Below the pieces are notes generated by a model. It was not told the origin of the DNA and searched no databases. It saw only the letters and a list, made by a program, of their open reading frames with translations. This document shows positions 34,056 through 43,479 of a stretch of DNA of 64,000 bases, in pieces. The stretch comes from JBGPOS01 sp041488155 (GTDB taxonomy: Bacteria; Chloroflexota; Dehalococcoidia; Tepidiformales; Tepidiformaceae), in contig JBGPOS010000002.1 of assembly GCA_041488155.1 (NCBI GenBank), positions 34,612 through 98,611 on the forward strand, in the 5' to 3' direction. Positions within the stretch are counted from its first letter, which is position 1, and each line of letters begins with the position of its first letter. Position numbers and translations under genes: made by a program.

Positions 34056-35624
34056 TCAGGGGCGCATCCCGATGACGGAGCGCACCCCGAGGCGGGTGGC
34101 CAGCTGACCCTGGACGGTGTTCACCCAGCGGCAGATGAGGGGGCGGGTCTCGCGGGGGTCGATGATCTCCTCGATGCCGAACGCCTCAGCCGTGAGGAAG
34201 GGCGAGCGGAGGCGGTTGAGCCGCTCTTCGATCTCTTCCATGCGCGCCTGGGGGTCGGGTGCGGCTTCGATTTCGCGCCGGAACGCCGCCGCGACGCCGC
34301 CCTCGATCGGCAGGGAGCCCCACTCGCCGGAAGGCCAGGCGTAGCGCAGGCCACTTCCCGCGCGCCGCCCGTGTGCCCCGCCGGCGACGCCGTATGCCTT
34401 GTGGACGATGATCGGCAGCCAGGGGACCGTCGATTGCTCGATCGCGAAGATGGCGCGGACGCCGGCACGCAGCGTGCCCTGGGCTTCGGCGGCTTTGCCC
34501 ACCATGAAGCCGGGCTGGTCGACGAAGTTGACGATCGGGAGGTGGAAGGTGTCGCAGAAATCGACGAAGCGCATGACCTTTTCCGAAGCAGCGGCGTCCA
34601 TCGAGCCGCCAATATGGAATGGGTTGCTCGCCATGAGGCCGACGGTGTATCCGTCGAAACGTGCGAGCCCGGCGACCACCGACTTGCCGTAGCCGGGGCT
34701 GATTTCGAAGAAGGAGTCGCGATCGACTACGTGGCGGATGAGCTTGCGAGGGTCGTAGGGACGACGGCGGTTGCGGGGGATGATCGAGAGGAGTTCTTCG
34801 TCGCGGCGTTCGGGGTCGTCCGTGGGGTGGAGGCGGGGAGCCTGTTGCCAGACGTTGGCCGGGAGGTAGGAGAGGAAGCGCCGGATCTGGCGCATGCAGT
34901 CCGCCTCGTCCTCGGCGACGTTGTCGACGACACCGCTGAGGCGAGCGTGGAGCTGGTAGCCGCCGAGCTCTTGCTTGGTTATTTCCTCCCCGAGGCCGCG
35001 CCGCACGACGGGCGGGCCGGCGACGAAGAGCTGGCTCGAATCCTTGACCATGATCGTCCAGTGGGCGGCGGCGGCCTTGGCGGCGGGGAGGCCTGCGACG
35101 GAGCCCACGACGGCGCTAACGACAGGCACTTTCGCCATCAGGGTGGCCATCGCGCCCCAGCCGCCGCTGCCGGGGACGTACGTCCTGCCGATGGCCTCGA
35201 GGGTGCGGACGCTGCCGCCTGTGCCGTCGATAAGACGGACAAGGGGGATGGTCATCTCTTCGGCGAGGCGTTCGACAAAGCGGGACTTCTCGCCACCACC
35301 GCCGTCGGCGGCGCCGCCGCGCACCGTGAAGTCCTCGCCGCCGACGACGACGGGGCGGGCTTCTATCTCGCCGGTGCCCATCACGAAGTTGGCGGGAGTG
35401 AAGCCGACGACCTGGCCGTTTTCGACGATGGTCCGGCCGGCGATGGAGCCGAGCTCCTGGAAGGAGCCGGGGTCGAGGAGGAGGGCGATGCGCTCGCGGA
35501 TGGTGAGCTTGCCGCCGGCGTGCTGGCGCTCGATGTTCTCGGGGCCGCCCATCTCGGCGGCGACCGCCTTGCGGTGGGCGAGCTCTGCGACCTCGGGGCT
35601 CCAGTCGTTCGGCTGGTCGGTCAT
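34056..35624 (-). CDS. acyl-CoA carboxylase carboxyltransferase (beta) subunit
   Basis: A 522-residue carboxyltransferase of the propionyl/methylcrotonyl/acetyl-CoA carboxylase type with two crotonase-like halves. Visible are HAGGKLTIRERIALLLDPGSFQELG near the start, LIDGTGGSV and SVAGLPAAKAA in the N half, and IVNFVDQPGFMVGKAAE and KAYGVAGGAHGR in the C half. It moves CO2 from biotin to an acyl-CoA. No biotin carboxylase or biotin carrier gene lies in this window, so partners must be elsewhere. A palindrome sits about 70 bases upstream. Confidence 0.93.
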   Translation of the reverse strand: MTDQPNDWSPEVAELAHRKAVAAEMGGPENIERQHAGGKLTIRERIALLLDPGSFQELGSIAGRTIVENGQVVGFTPANFVMGTGEIEARPVVVGGEDFTVRGGAADGGGGEKSRFVERLAEEMTIPLVRLIDGTGGSVRTLEAIGRTYVPGSGGWGAMATLMAKVPVVSAVVGSVAGLPAAKAAAAHWTIMVKDSSQLFVAGPPVVRRGLGEEITKQELGGYQLHARLSGVVDNVAEDEADCMRQIRRFLSYLPANVWQQAPRLHPTDDPERRDEELLSIIPRNRRRPYDPRKLIRHVVDRDSFFEISPGYGKSVVAGLARFDGYTVGLMASNPFHIGGSMDAAASEKVMRFVDFCDTFHLPIVNFVDQPGFMVGKAAEAQGTLRAGVRAIFAIEQSTVPWLPIIVHKAYGVAGGAHGRRAGSGLRYAWPSGEWGSLPIEGGVAAAFRREIEAAPDPQARMEEIEERLNRLRSPFLTAEAFGIEEIIDPRETRPLICRWVNTVQGQLATRLGVRSVIGMRP

Positions 35625-35694
35625 GGGATCCTGCTGGGAAGGGTGTACCTCTCATAGTAACGGCGCATTGTCTCGCCCGCGCTGAACAAATTTG

Positions 35695-35709
35695 GTGCGT
35701 TGAACGCAC
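35695..35709. promoter_or_regulatory. 15-base palindrome upstream of the carboxyltransferase
   Basis: GTGCGTT-G-AACGCAC, a perfect inverted repeat with 7-base arms, within an AT-richer gap. TGAAC occurs three times in the stretch 35683-35715. It could be an operator for the carboxyltransferase gene or a weak hairpin after the radical SAM gene region. No T-run follows, which argues against a terminator. Confidence 0.35.
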
Positions 35710-35718
35710 TGAACACTC

Positions 35719-36621
35719 TTACCGGCGTCGCTCCGCGGGACGGTAGCCCTCGACTCCCAGCAGGAGTGGGCGACCGGGCCCGAGGGCTGCCTGGATGGCG
35801 TCGTGGGCTTCGAGAAAACGGCGGCGAGTCCAGCGGTCTTCGCGGGCTTTGACGAGGGCGGCCTCGCCCGTGCCGGCGCCGTAGTAGGGCGGTAAGCGGT
35901 GGAAGCTCTGGGTCACGTACTCGGCGGCATCGAGGGCGGCGATGCGCTGCCCAAAAGCAGCGGGGTCGGCCATAGGGAGCATGGGGCTGATTGAGATGCC
36001 GATGGGGACGCCCGCGGCGGCGATCGTCTCTGCGGCCTTGAGGCGAGCCTTGATCGACGGGGCGTGGGGCTCGTAACGGAGGCGGACCTCCTCTGAATCG
36101 GTCGGCACGGAGTAATTGACGCGGATCCGTTCGAATTGCTGGAAGAGGTCGATGTCACGGGTCGCGATTGGACTGCGGGTCTGGACGGTAAGTCTCGGTT
36201 GCATTGGGAGCAGGGATTCGAGGATGGAGCGAGTGAACCCGAGCTTCGCCTCAAGCGGCTGGTAGGGGTCGGTGACGCTGGACATGTAGATGGCGTCGCT
36301 TGGTTCGAGCCGCAGGTGATGTTGGCGCGCAGTCGTCGCGCGCTCGATGAGCGAAGCCGCATTGGCCTTGACGTGGACCCATTCGCCCCAGGAGTCGCGA
36401 TCGTCCGGCGTATAGGTGAAGAAGCGGGCGTAGCAGTAGTCGCAGGCGAAGCCGCAGCCGCTGTACGGGTTGAGAGTGAACTTGTAGGCCTTGATGAACC
36501 CGGAGGCAGGGGTGAGGATGGCGCCGCTCTTCCCGTAGGTAATGCGCCGGACGACGCCGAGCGACGATGGGCGCAGATCCGCCGAAGCTTCGGGAGCTGT
36601 CTGAGGGGGGTGTCCGCCCAT
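35719..36621 (-). CDS. SPL/Rv2578c-type radical SAM protein
   Basis: A 300-residue radical SAM enzyme. The iron-sulfur motif is CGFACDYCYA (CxxxCxxC) near residue 58, preceded by KFTLNPYSGCGF. This is the arrangement of the spore-photoproduct-lyase-like proteins found widely outside spore formers (Rv2578c group). Then come SSVTDPYQPLEAKLGFTR and NYSVPTDSEEVRLRYEPHAP. Its reaction in non-spore bacteria is unknown; DNA repair or nucleic-acid chemistry is often proposed. ATG at 36621 is preferred over a TTG at 36657; neither has a good ribosome site. Confidence 0.88.
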   Translation of the reverse strand: MGGHPPQTAPEASADLRPSSLGVVRRITYGKSGAILTPASGFIKAYKFTLNPYSGCGFACDYCYARFFTYTPDDRDSWGEWVHVKANAASLIERATTARQHHLRLEPSDAIYMSSVTDPYQPLEAKLGFTRSILESLLPMQPRLTVQTRSPIATRDIDLFQQFERIRVNYSVPTDSEEVRLRYEPHAPSIKARLKAAETIAAAGVPIGISISPMLPMADPAAFGQRIAALDAAEYVTQSFHRLPPYYGAGTGEAALVKAREDRWTRRRFLEAHDAIQAALGPGRPLLLGVEGYRPAERRR

Positions 36622-36670
36622 GGATGCGGAGTCTACGAGGTGAGGCGGAAAAGACAAACGTTCGGCGCGA

Positions 36671-39358
36671 CTAGTTCCGATGGAACTGCGGGCGCATGAG
36701 CCGGTAGAGGCGGCCTCCCGCCTGACCGCCGATCCAGGCGAGGAGCGCGAACCCGACGATCGCCGCCCAGTCGCCGGCCTCCATGGTTTCGAGGTCGAGG
36801 GCGTCGCTCAGCCCCGGCGCGTAGATCGCGGCGAACATGAGCCCGGTCGAGACTGCGACGGCCAGTTCCAGCTCGACGCGGCGGAGGCGGGACGCGGCTT
36901 CGCTGAAGGTTGTGACGCCGATGAGCAGCGACTGCCCCACAAGGGCGAGGGCGAGGGAAGCGAAGACGAGCGATTGTCCGTGCTGGGCCGTCTCACCCCA
37001 GCCGATGTTGAGCACGAGCGCGCCAAAGGCGGCTGCACCGACGCAGAACGCGCGCCAGGCGACTTCGAGCCACGTCCCGGCCGTCATGAGCTGGCCGGCC
37101 GGCTGGTGCAGGTTCGCCTTGAGCTCCCTCCCGGTCGCGAGCGCGAGGGCCGGGAAGATGTGGACGACAAGGTTGAGCCAGAGGATCTGGAGTGGGGCAA
37201 GCGGCAGTTCGTCTGCCGCGGCGATGGCGAAGGTCATCGCGAGGATGGTGCCGAAGCTGGCGGTGAGCAGGTACACGATCGCCTGGCGAAGGTTGAGCGC
37301 CACCTGGCGGCCTTCGCGGATGCCATCGACGAGCGAGGCGAGGCGGCCGTCGCTGAGGAGGACGTCCGATGCTTCGACGGCGACATCGCTGGCGCCGGGG
37401 CCGACGGCGATGCCTACGTCGGCCGATCGGAGGGCCGGAGCGTCGTTCACACCGTCGCCGGTCATCGCGACGGTCTCGCCGGCCTGCTGCAGCCGGGACA
37501 CGAGGTCTTCTTTGTGGCGATGGGTGGCGCGGGCGACCACGGAGATCGCTTCGAGAGGGGTAGTGGCCAGGTCGTTGCCTTCGATGACGCTGCCGGCGGG
37601 CGCGAGGATGCCGGTTTCGAGGGCGATGTTGCGGGCTGTCTCGACGTGATCGCCGGTGGCTAGGATGAGGCGGATGCCAGCGTCGCGGCAGGCAGCGACG
37701 GCGGCGGCCGCACCGGGCCGAAGAGGGTCGTGGAGGACAACGAGGCCGAGCATGCGGAAGTGTCCGTCCGCCACCGCTTCCGCGACGGCGAAGAGGCGGT
37801 AGCCCTGGCGGGCGAGGCGTTCCGACGCGGCGGCGAGAGGCGCAGGCGACGACTGGCAGCGCGCGGCCACAGCCTCGTAGCCGCCCTTGAGAGCGATGAG
37901 GGTCTCGCCCTCCGGGCCGCGGTGGGTGGTCTGCATCACGCGGGAAGCGGCCGTGAAGGGAGTCGTCTTAACCCGATCCCATGGCCCGTTGTCGATGCCG
38001 GTAGCAGGTTGCAGCCCGGCGGCTGCGAGGACCAGCGCCGCCTCGGAAGGGTCGCCGTGCGCGTGCCATCCCCGGCCCGCGTCCCATTCGGCGACCGCGT
38101 CGCTGCAAAGCGCTGCGACGCCCAGCACCCGGATGGCGGCCGCCTCGTCGACCGGCGCGAGAAGCGCGCTGGAGGGGGAAGCGATACGGGTACGGCGTTC
38201 CGGGCCGGCGGCGTCGTTGAGCGTGACCGGGGCTTCGCGTCCGTCGGGGAGGACAACTGCGCGGACGGCCATACGGTTAAGGGTCAGAGTGCCAGTCTTG
38301 TCGGTGACGATGACAGTCGTCGCCCCCAGGGCTTCGACTGCATCGAGGCGGCGGACGAGGACGTGGCTTCGGGCGAGGCGGTGGACCGCCACGGCCAGCG
38401 AGATCGTGGCTACGGCCGGCAGGCCTTCGGGCACCGCGCCGATAGCGAGGGCGACCGCGAGCTCGACCATGAGACGCGGTTCCCGGCCCTGGACGATGCC
38501 GATGAGCGAGATGATGAGGCACGCCGCGAGGAAGACGGCGACTAAGCGCTTGCCCAGCTCTTCGAGACGAGTCTCAAGTGGCGTGGCCCGGCGGCCCGCC
38601 TGGCGCGTAGTGGCGACGATGGAGCCGAGTGAGGTCGCCGCGCCGGTGGCAGCGACTATCGCGAGCGCACTGCCAGCGACCACGGTGGTGCCCGCGAAGG
38701 CGAGCGTCGCCGGGCTGAGAGATGCGGCGGCCGGGTCGAAAACGGCACTCTTGGCGGCGTCTTCGGATTCACCCGTGAGGATGGCTTCGTTCACCAGGAG
38801 CCCGTGCGACTCGACGATTCGGACGTCGGCCGGCACGGTCCGTCCTTCGGAGAGCACAACGAGGTCACCAGGGACGAGGTCGAACGAAGGGACGTCCTCG
38901 TGGAGGCCGCCGCGGACGACCTCAGCCTGCTGCGCGGTGAGCGCCCGCAGGGCAGCGGTCGCTCGCTCTGAACGGTATTCGGTGAGGAACCCGAAAGTGG
39001 CGGCGACGATCACGGTGATGCCGATGGCGAAGGCGTTGAGGTACTCGCCGAGCGCGGCGGAGATGGCCATGGCGACGAGCAGCACAATGACGAGCAGACT
39101 CGACAGCTGGCGGGCGGCGATGGCCGGCCAGCGCAGACCGTTGGCCGGGGCCGGGTCGTTGGGTCCCCAGCGGGCGAGGCGATCCGCCGCTTCGAACGCC
39201 GTGAGACCCCGGGTCGCGTCGGTAGCGAGAATCCGCTCAACTTCGCCGACGGGGATGCGGTCGATCCCTTCGGGAGCTGAAGGCGCCGGCGTCGCTCGCC
39301 CGGGACGTCTGGCACTGCCTGCGCCCGCCCGACGGCCGAGGTGGAGGAGCCCGGACAC
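36671..39358 (-). CDS. P-type cation-transporting ATPase (P2-like)
   Basis: An 895-residue membrane pump. In order: an N-terminal cation-ATPase domain (GLTAFEAADRLARWGPN), helices M1-M2, LTGES near 194, PEGL in M4 near 309, the phosphorylated Asp353 in DKTGTLT, TGDGVNDAP near 632, and the C-terminal helices. Layout and PEGL are those of Ca2+/Mg2+-type P2 ATPases. However, the M6 site reads NLVVHIFPALAL where Ca2+ pumps have an aspartate, and M5 lacks the usual Asn/Glu, so the ion is uncertain. A GTG at 39358 is chosen to give family length; in-frame starts further upstream exist. Confidence 0.9.
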   Translation of the reverse strand: MSGLLHLGRRAGAGSARRPGRATPAPSAPEGIDRIPVGEVERILATDATRGLTAFEAADRLARWGPNDPAPANGLRWPAIAARQLSSLLVIVLLVAMAISAALGEYLNAFAIGITVIVAATFGFLTEYRSERATAALRALTAQQAEVVRGGLHEDVPSFDLVPGDLVVLSEGRTVPADVRIVESHGLLVNEAILTGESEDAAKSAVFDPAAASLSPATLAFAGTTVVAGSALAIVAATGAATSLGSIVATTRQAGRRATPLETRLEELGKRLVAVFLAACLIISLIGIVQGREPRLMVELAVALAIGAVPEGLPAVATISLAVAVHRLARSHVLVRRLDAVEALGATTVIVTDKTGTLTLNRMAVRAVVLPDGREAPVTLNDAAGPERRTRIASPSSALLAPVDEAAAIRVLGVAALCSDAVAEWDAGRGWHAHGDPSEAALVLAAAGLQPATGIDNGPWDRVKTTPFTAASRVMQTTHRGPEGETLIALKGGYEAVAARCQSSPAPLAAASERLARQGYRLFAVAEAVADGHFRMLGLVVLHDPLRPGAAAAVAACRDAGIRLILATGDHVETARNIALETGILAPAGSVIEGNDLATTPLEAISVVARATHRHKEDLVSRLQQAGETVAMTGDGVNDAPALRSADVGIAVGPGASDVAVEASDVLLSDGRLASLVDGIREGRQVALNLRQAIVYLLTASFGTILAMTFAIAAADELPLAPLQILWLNLVVHIFPALALATGRELKANLHQPAGQLMTAGTWLEVAWRAFCVGAAAFGALVLNIGWGETAQHGQSLVFASLALALVGQSLLIGVTTFSEAASRLRRVELELAVAVSTGLMFAAIYAPGLSDALDLETMEAGDWAAIVGFALLAWIGGQAGGRLYRLMRPQFHRN

Positions 39359-39542
39359 CCCGACAGTATCGCCCTTCAGCACCGGCGCCGATGCGGCCGA
39401 ACGGCCAGGGTTGGGTCCACCAAAAGCCCCCCAAAGACGAGTGTTGCGCGCCACCCGTCTCGAACGAAGAGCGGGAATGGGGCCCAACCTGACGACTTCC
39501 GGGCCGGGCACGCTACACTCGACGGCAAGGAACGGAGGAGCG

Positions 39543-40205
39543 ATGGCGGAGCGTACGCTTGGGGACCTTGTGCGGAACCGGACCATGTCGCCGGAGATGG
39601 CCGCAACGCTGGCGGTGGCCGCGGAGGAGCGGCGGTCGTTGTTGATGGTGGCGATCCCGAGGATGGCCGGGAAGAGCACGACGATGCACGCCGTGCTCGA
39701 GCACGCCCCGGCCGGGACGGCGATGCACAAACTGTCGCGCGACAAAGGTGCAGGGCTTGGCATCCCCGGGAAGCCGGACGGTGGTTATCTGCTGATGTCG
39801 GAGATCTCGGGGGTTGGGTTCCCGGACTACCTCTGGGGCGACGACGTGCGGCTGGTGTTCGAGGCGCTGGGCCGCGGCGGGTTCTCGCTGGCAACAGCGT
39901 TGCATGCACCCGGGGTCGTGCAGGCGTTCGACGTGATCACACGGGAGAACCGCGTACCGGACGAGCAGGCGGCGCGGCTCGACCTGGTGGTGTACATCCG
40001 CAGCCTGGGGGAGTGGCGCAACCCGGTACGGCGGGCAGTGGCGGCGATGTACGAGATCCAGGGGGTGAAGGCCGGACGCCCAGACGCGCGTTTGCTCCAC
40101 CGCTGGCTGGAGGCCGAAGACCGCTTCGAGGCGGTGGAAGCTCCACTGCGCGTGGGGTCGGTAGCGGGGAGCTACGGGCGTCACCTGGCGGCGTTCCGCG
40201 CATAG
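39543..40205 (+). CDS. PilT/GspE-like P-loop protein, short
   Basis: A 220-residue soluble protein with an ATP-binding loop MVAIPRMAGKSTT near residue 40, lacking the first glycine of the Walker A consensus. A Walker B-like strand GYLLMSEIS follows near 84, then SLATALHAPGVVQAFDVI near 120. The last resembles the His-box of type II/IV secretion ATPases. It lacks the N-terminal domain of PilT and no pilus or secretion genes are near. GGAGG precedes the ATG, and TACACT at 39514-39519 may be a -10. It is divergent from the P-type ATPase. Role unknown. Confidence 0.65.
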   Translation: MAERTLGDLVRNRTMSPEMAATLAVAAEERRSLLMVAIPRMAGKSTTMHAVLEHAPAGTAMHKLSRDKGAGLGIPGKPDGGYLLMSEISGVGFPDYLWGDDVRLVFEALGRGGFSLATALHAPGVVQAFDVITRENRVPDEQAARLDLVVYIRSLGEWRNPVRRAVAAMYEIQGVKAGRPDARLLHRWLEAEDRFEAVEAPLRVGSVAGSYGRHLAAFRA

Positions 40206-40303
40206 CCAGCGGCGCGCCGGGTGGCCGCGCCGGCGGTGGACGTACACGCACAGGCAGCAGCACAATGGGCGGCTTGCCATCTCGGCGCGAAAGAGGGAAC
40301 ACA

Positions 40304-41383
40304 ATGTCCGCTGCTCCAGAACTTGACTTCGAACTCGTAGGGAAGACCGCCGAGACGGCGTTCGGGTATCTCACCGGTGCGATTACGGCCGGGATGATTT
40401 ACGTGGGTGAGGCCACCGGGCTCTACCGGGCGATGGCGGGTCAGGGGCCGGTCACCAGCCACGAGCTGGCCGGGAAGACCGGCCTGAGCGAGCGGTGGGT
40501 TCGCGAGTGGTTGCGCGGGCAGGCGGCAGCGGGACTCATTGACTATCGCGGGACTGAGCGTTTCGAGCTGGGCCCCGAACGCGCGCTCGTACTCGCGGAC
40601 GAGGAAACACCGGCGTCGGTCGTCGGCGCTTTCAGCGCGCTTCCGCAGCAGATGTTGCTCCTTGAGAAAGTGCCCGGATCGTTTCGGACCGGCAGGGGGC
40701 ACACCTACGACGACGGCGGCCTGGCCGTCGCAGTTGGCATAGAGCGAATGATGGGGCCCTGGAACAAGACGGCGCTCATAAGTGAGGCCTTGCCGAAGCT
40801 TCCGGGCGTGGTAGAGCGCCTCGAGCGGGGGGCCAAGGTCGCTGACGTGGGTTGTGGGGCCGGGGTGGCGGACATCGCGATTGCGAAGGCGTTCCCGAAG
40901 TCAGAGGTGCATGGCTACGACAACTCGGTGCACGCCCTCGCGCGAGCAGAGGCGAACCGGAAAGAGTCGGGGCTCAAGAACGTCTTCTTCCACAACATCG
41001 ACTCGGACCCGATGCCGAGCGATGGCCGGTTCGACCTCGTGACCTGCCTCGACTGCCTGCACGACATGGCGCGGCCGGACCTGGCGGCAGCGGCCATCCG
41101 GAAGGCGATCCGGCCGGACGGGACGTGGTTCATCGTGGACGTGGACTGCAATGAGGCGTACGAAGACAACCTTTCGAACCCGTTGGCGGCGATGATGTAC
41201 GGCTTTTCCGTTCTCATCTGCATGTCGTCGTCTGCCTCGACTCCGGACGGGTTAGCGCTGGGGACGGTGGGGTTGCCGGAGCCGAAGATGCGCGCGCTGG
41301 CGAAGACGGCGGGCTTCTCGCGCTTCTCGCGCGTCGAGGGGTTGGAGCACCCGTTCAATGCCTACTACCTGGCGCAGGTGTAG
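40304..41383 (+). CDS. SAM-dependent methyltransferase with N-terminal winged helix
   Basis: A 359-residue protein. Residues about 20-95 are a winged-helix/dimerisation domain (GLSERWVREWLRGQAAAGLI), as in O-methyltransferases and Rv2258c-like proteins. The Rossmann core has motif I VADVGCGAGVADIAIAKAFP near 182, then VHGYDNS and FDLVTCLDCLHDM. Substrate unknown. AAGAGGGA precedes the ATG. It converges with the histidine kinase seven bases downstream and follows the P-loop gene after 98 bases. Confidence 0.88.
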   Translation: MSAAPELDFELVGKTAETAFGYLTGAITAGMIYVGEATGLYRAMAGQGPVTSHELAGKTGLSERWVREWLRGQAAAGLIDYRGTERFELGPERALVLADEETPASVVGAFSALPQQMLLLEKVPGSFRTGRGHTYDDGGLAVAVGIERMMGPWNKTALISEALPKLPGVVERLERGAKVADVGCGAGVADIAIAKAFPKSEVHGYDNSVHALARAEANRKESGLKNVFFHNIDSDPMPSDGRFDLVTCLDCLHDMARPDLAAAAIRKAIRPDGTWFIVDVDCNEAYEDNLSNPLAAMMYGFSVLICMSSSASTPDGLALGTVGLPEPKMRALAKTAGFSRFSRVEGLEHPFNAYYLAQV

Positions 41384-41390
41384 CGTCCGC

Positions 41391-42653
41391 TCACTCCGCC
41401 GGGAGTCGCACGGTGAAGGTGGAGCCGTTACCCGGACTGGATTCGACGCTGACTCGGCCATGGTGAGCTTCGGCGATCCAGCGGGCGATCGCGAGGCCGA
41501 GTCCGGTACCACCCGCCGCACGGGAGCGGGCAGAATCGACGCGGACGAAGCGATCGAAGATGCGGTGCTGGGCCTCGACCGGGATACCGGGCCCGTGGTC
41601 GGCGATTGAGAGGACGACGCGGCGGCCGGCGTGATGGCAGCGTACGTCGATCGCGCTGCCTTCGGGCGAATACTTAATGGCGTTGTCGAGGAGGATCACC
41701 GCGAGCTGGCGGAGCCTCTGGCGGTCGCCGATCGCCGGTGAGGGCGAGACATCGGCGGTCAACCGGATCCGCTTCTGTTCAGCAAGCGGGGTCATGTCGC
41801 GGACAACGCCTTCCACGATGGCGGCGACGTCGAGGCTCTCGCGGGCCAGCGACACGCGGCCCTCGTCGGCACGGGCGAGGGTGAGAAGGTCCTCGACGAG
41901 GTGGGTCATGTGGTCGGACTCGGCGGCGATGGCCTCCACGTGGTCGAGGTTGGCGCTGATTTGCTGATCGGTGTGGCGGAGGAGGAGCTCGTTGTTGGCG
42001 CGCACGACGCTGATGGGCGTGCGCAGCTCGTGGGAGGCGTCGGAGACGAAGCGCTGCTGGGCTTCGAGCGCGCTCCGGATGGGGCGCAGGGCGCGACCGG
42101 CGAGCCAGAGCCCGACCGCGCCCGAGACGATCACGCCCAGTCCACCAGCGATGATGAGGACCAGGATGAGCGTGCGGAGCTGGCTGTCGCGGGCGCTAAG
42201 CGAGCGTCCGAGGTGCAAGTAGCTGGAACGCCCGCTATCTACCGGGAAGGTGAGTAGCCGGACATCGCCCTGGCTTGAGGTGACATCGGCCCAGTGGTCG
42301 CCGGCGCCCGCATCGCGGACGAGGGCGGCGAAATCGACGCCGTCCACGTTCACCTGGCGCATGTTCTCGACGATCGCCCCGGCGGGCGTCGTGGTGATAA
42401 AGAACACATCGCTGGAGATCGAGTTGATGCGATGCGGGTCCGGGGAGCGTTCTTCGGGGTGGCCCCCGCCACCCGGCGGCGCCGCGTGGTCGTCTGACTG
42501 GAAGCTTGTTCGAGCGGACCGAAGGGAGTCGTCGACTTCGCCATCGAGGGCGTCGCGGACCACGAAATAGGCAACAAGGGCGATCGCCAGGACGGTGAGT
42601 GCGAGGGCCGCGCCGTACCAGGCGGCGAGCTTCAGGCGGGCGCGGCCGAACAT
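41391..42653 (-). CDS. sensor histidine kinase
   Basis: A 420-residue membrane sensor. TM1 is at about 9-30 and an external domain of about 120 residues follows. TM2 is near 150-175 and a short linker leads to the dimerisation box with His208 in SHELRTP. The N box LLDNAIKYSP, G1 HGPGIP and G2 GTGLGLAIA follow. It starts directly after the stop of the response regulator on the same strand, so the two are one operon. The external domain contains HPEERSPDPHRI, a His-rich stretch that might bind metal (inference). Divergent genes at 43480 are probable targets. Confidence 0.95.
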   Translation of the reverse strand: MFGRARLKLAAWYGAALALTVLAIALVAYFVVRDALDGEVDDSLRSARTSFQSDDHAAPPGGGGHPEERSPDPHRINSISSDVFFITTTPAGAIVENMRQVNVDGVDFAALVRDAGAGDHWADVTSSQGDVRLLTFPVDSGRSSYLHLGRSLSARDSQLRTLILVLIIAGGLGVIVSGAVGLWLAGRALRPIRSALEAQQRFVSDASHELRTPISVVRANNELLLRHTDQQISANLDHVEAIAAESDHMTHLVEDLLTLARADEGRVSLARESLDVAAIVEGVVRDMTPLAEQKRIRLTADVSPSPAIGDRQRLRQLAVILLDNAIKYSPEGSAIDVRCHHAGRRVVLSIADHGPGIPVEAQHRIFDRFVRVDSARSRAAGGTGLGLAIARWIAEAHHGRVSVESSPGNGSTFTVRLPAE

Positions 42654-43331
42654 CTAGCCTGCCCTGAGGGCGTAGCCGACGCCGCGCACGGTGCGGATCA
42701 GTTTCTCGTCGAAGTCGCGGTCGATCTTGTTGCGCAAGTAATGGATGTAGATGTCGACGACATTGGACTCGGTGAGGATGTCGTAGCTCCAGACGCGGTC
42801 GAGGAGCTGTGAGCGGGTGAGGACCTGGCCGGGGTGCCGCATCAGCGCTTCGAGGAGCGCGAATTCCTTGGCAGTGAGGTCGAAGCGGCGGCCGGCGCGG
42901 ACGGCCTCGCGGGTGCGGAGGTCGAGTTCAAGGTCACCGACGGCCAGGAGGGCGGACTCGCCGCTTGCCATGCGCGCCCTCCGGCCCATGGCACGGACGC
43001 GAGCCAGGAGCTCGGCGAGGGCGAAGGGCTTCACGAGGTAGTCGTCGGCGCCGGCGTCGAGACCCTGGACGCGGTCGGCCACCGCATCACGAGCGGTGAG
43101 CATGAGGATTGGGGTTGTGCTGCCTTTTGCACGCAGACGGCGGGCGATCTCGTAGCCGTCCAGGGTGGGGAGCATGACGTCGAGGACGATGAGGTCGTAG
43201 TCCTCGATCTGGGCCTGGGCGAGTGCGTCACCGCCGTCGGCGACCCAGTCGGTGACGTGGCCGTCTTCGTTGAGCACGCGCCGGACGGCGGTAGCGAGCC
43301 GGGCTTCATCTTCGACGAAGAGGATATGCAT
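42654..43331 (-). CDS. OmpR-type response regulator
   Basis: A 225-residue two-domain regulator. The receiver domain has the acidic pair in VEDEA, phosphoacceptor Asp51 in VLDVMLP and Lys in YLVKPFA. The C-terminal winged-helix domain has LTAKEFALLEALMRHPGQVLTRSQLLDRVW and DIYIHYLRNKID. It is the first gene of the two-gene system with the kinase. Its target is probably the divergent promoter region 43332-43479 in front of the ferric-reductase-like genes, as is usual for such layouts. Confidence 0.96.
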   Translation of the reverse strand: MHILFVEDEARLATAVRRVLNEDGHVTDWVADGGDALAQAQIEDYDLIVLDVMLPTLDGYEIARRLRAKGSTTPILMLTARDAVADRVQGLDAGADDYLVKPFALAELLARVRAMGRRARMASGESALLAVGDLELDLRTREAVRAGRRFDLTAKEFALLEALMRHPGQVLTRSQLLDRVWSYDILTESNVVDIYIHYLRNKIDRDFDEKLIRTVRGVGYALRAG

Positions 43332-43479
43332 GGACTGATCTCAGCACATTTACCCGGCGCACACATGAGAAAACTCAAATCGGGCGCTAATCAGTGGCTT
43401 ATCTCCACGGATGACCCTGCGGGGTAACGCGACGCTCAGCAGAGCGGTGCGAGACCTCGAGTAGGGAGGGGGACAGCGA

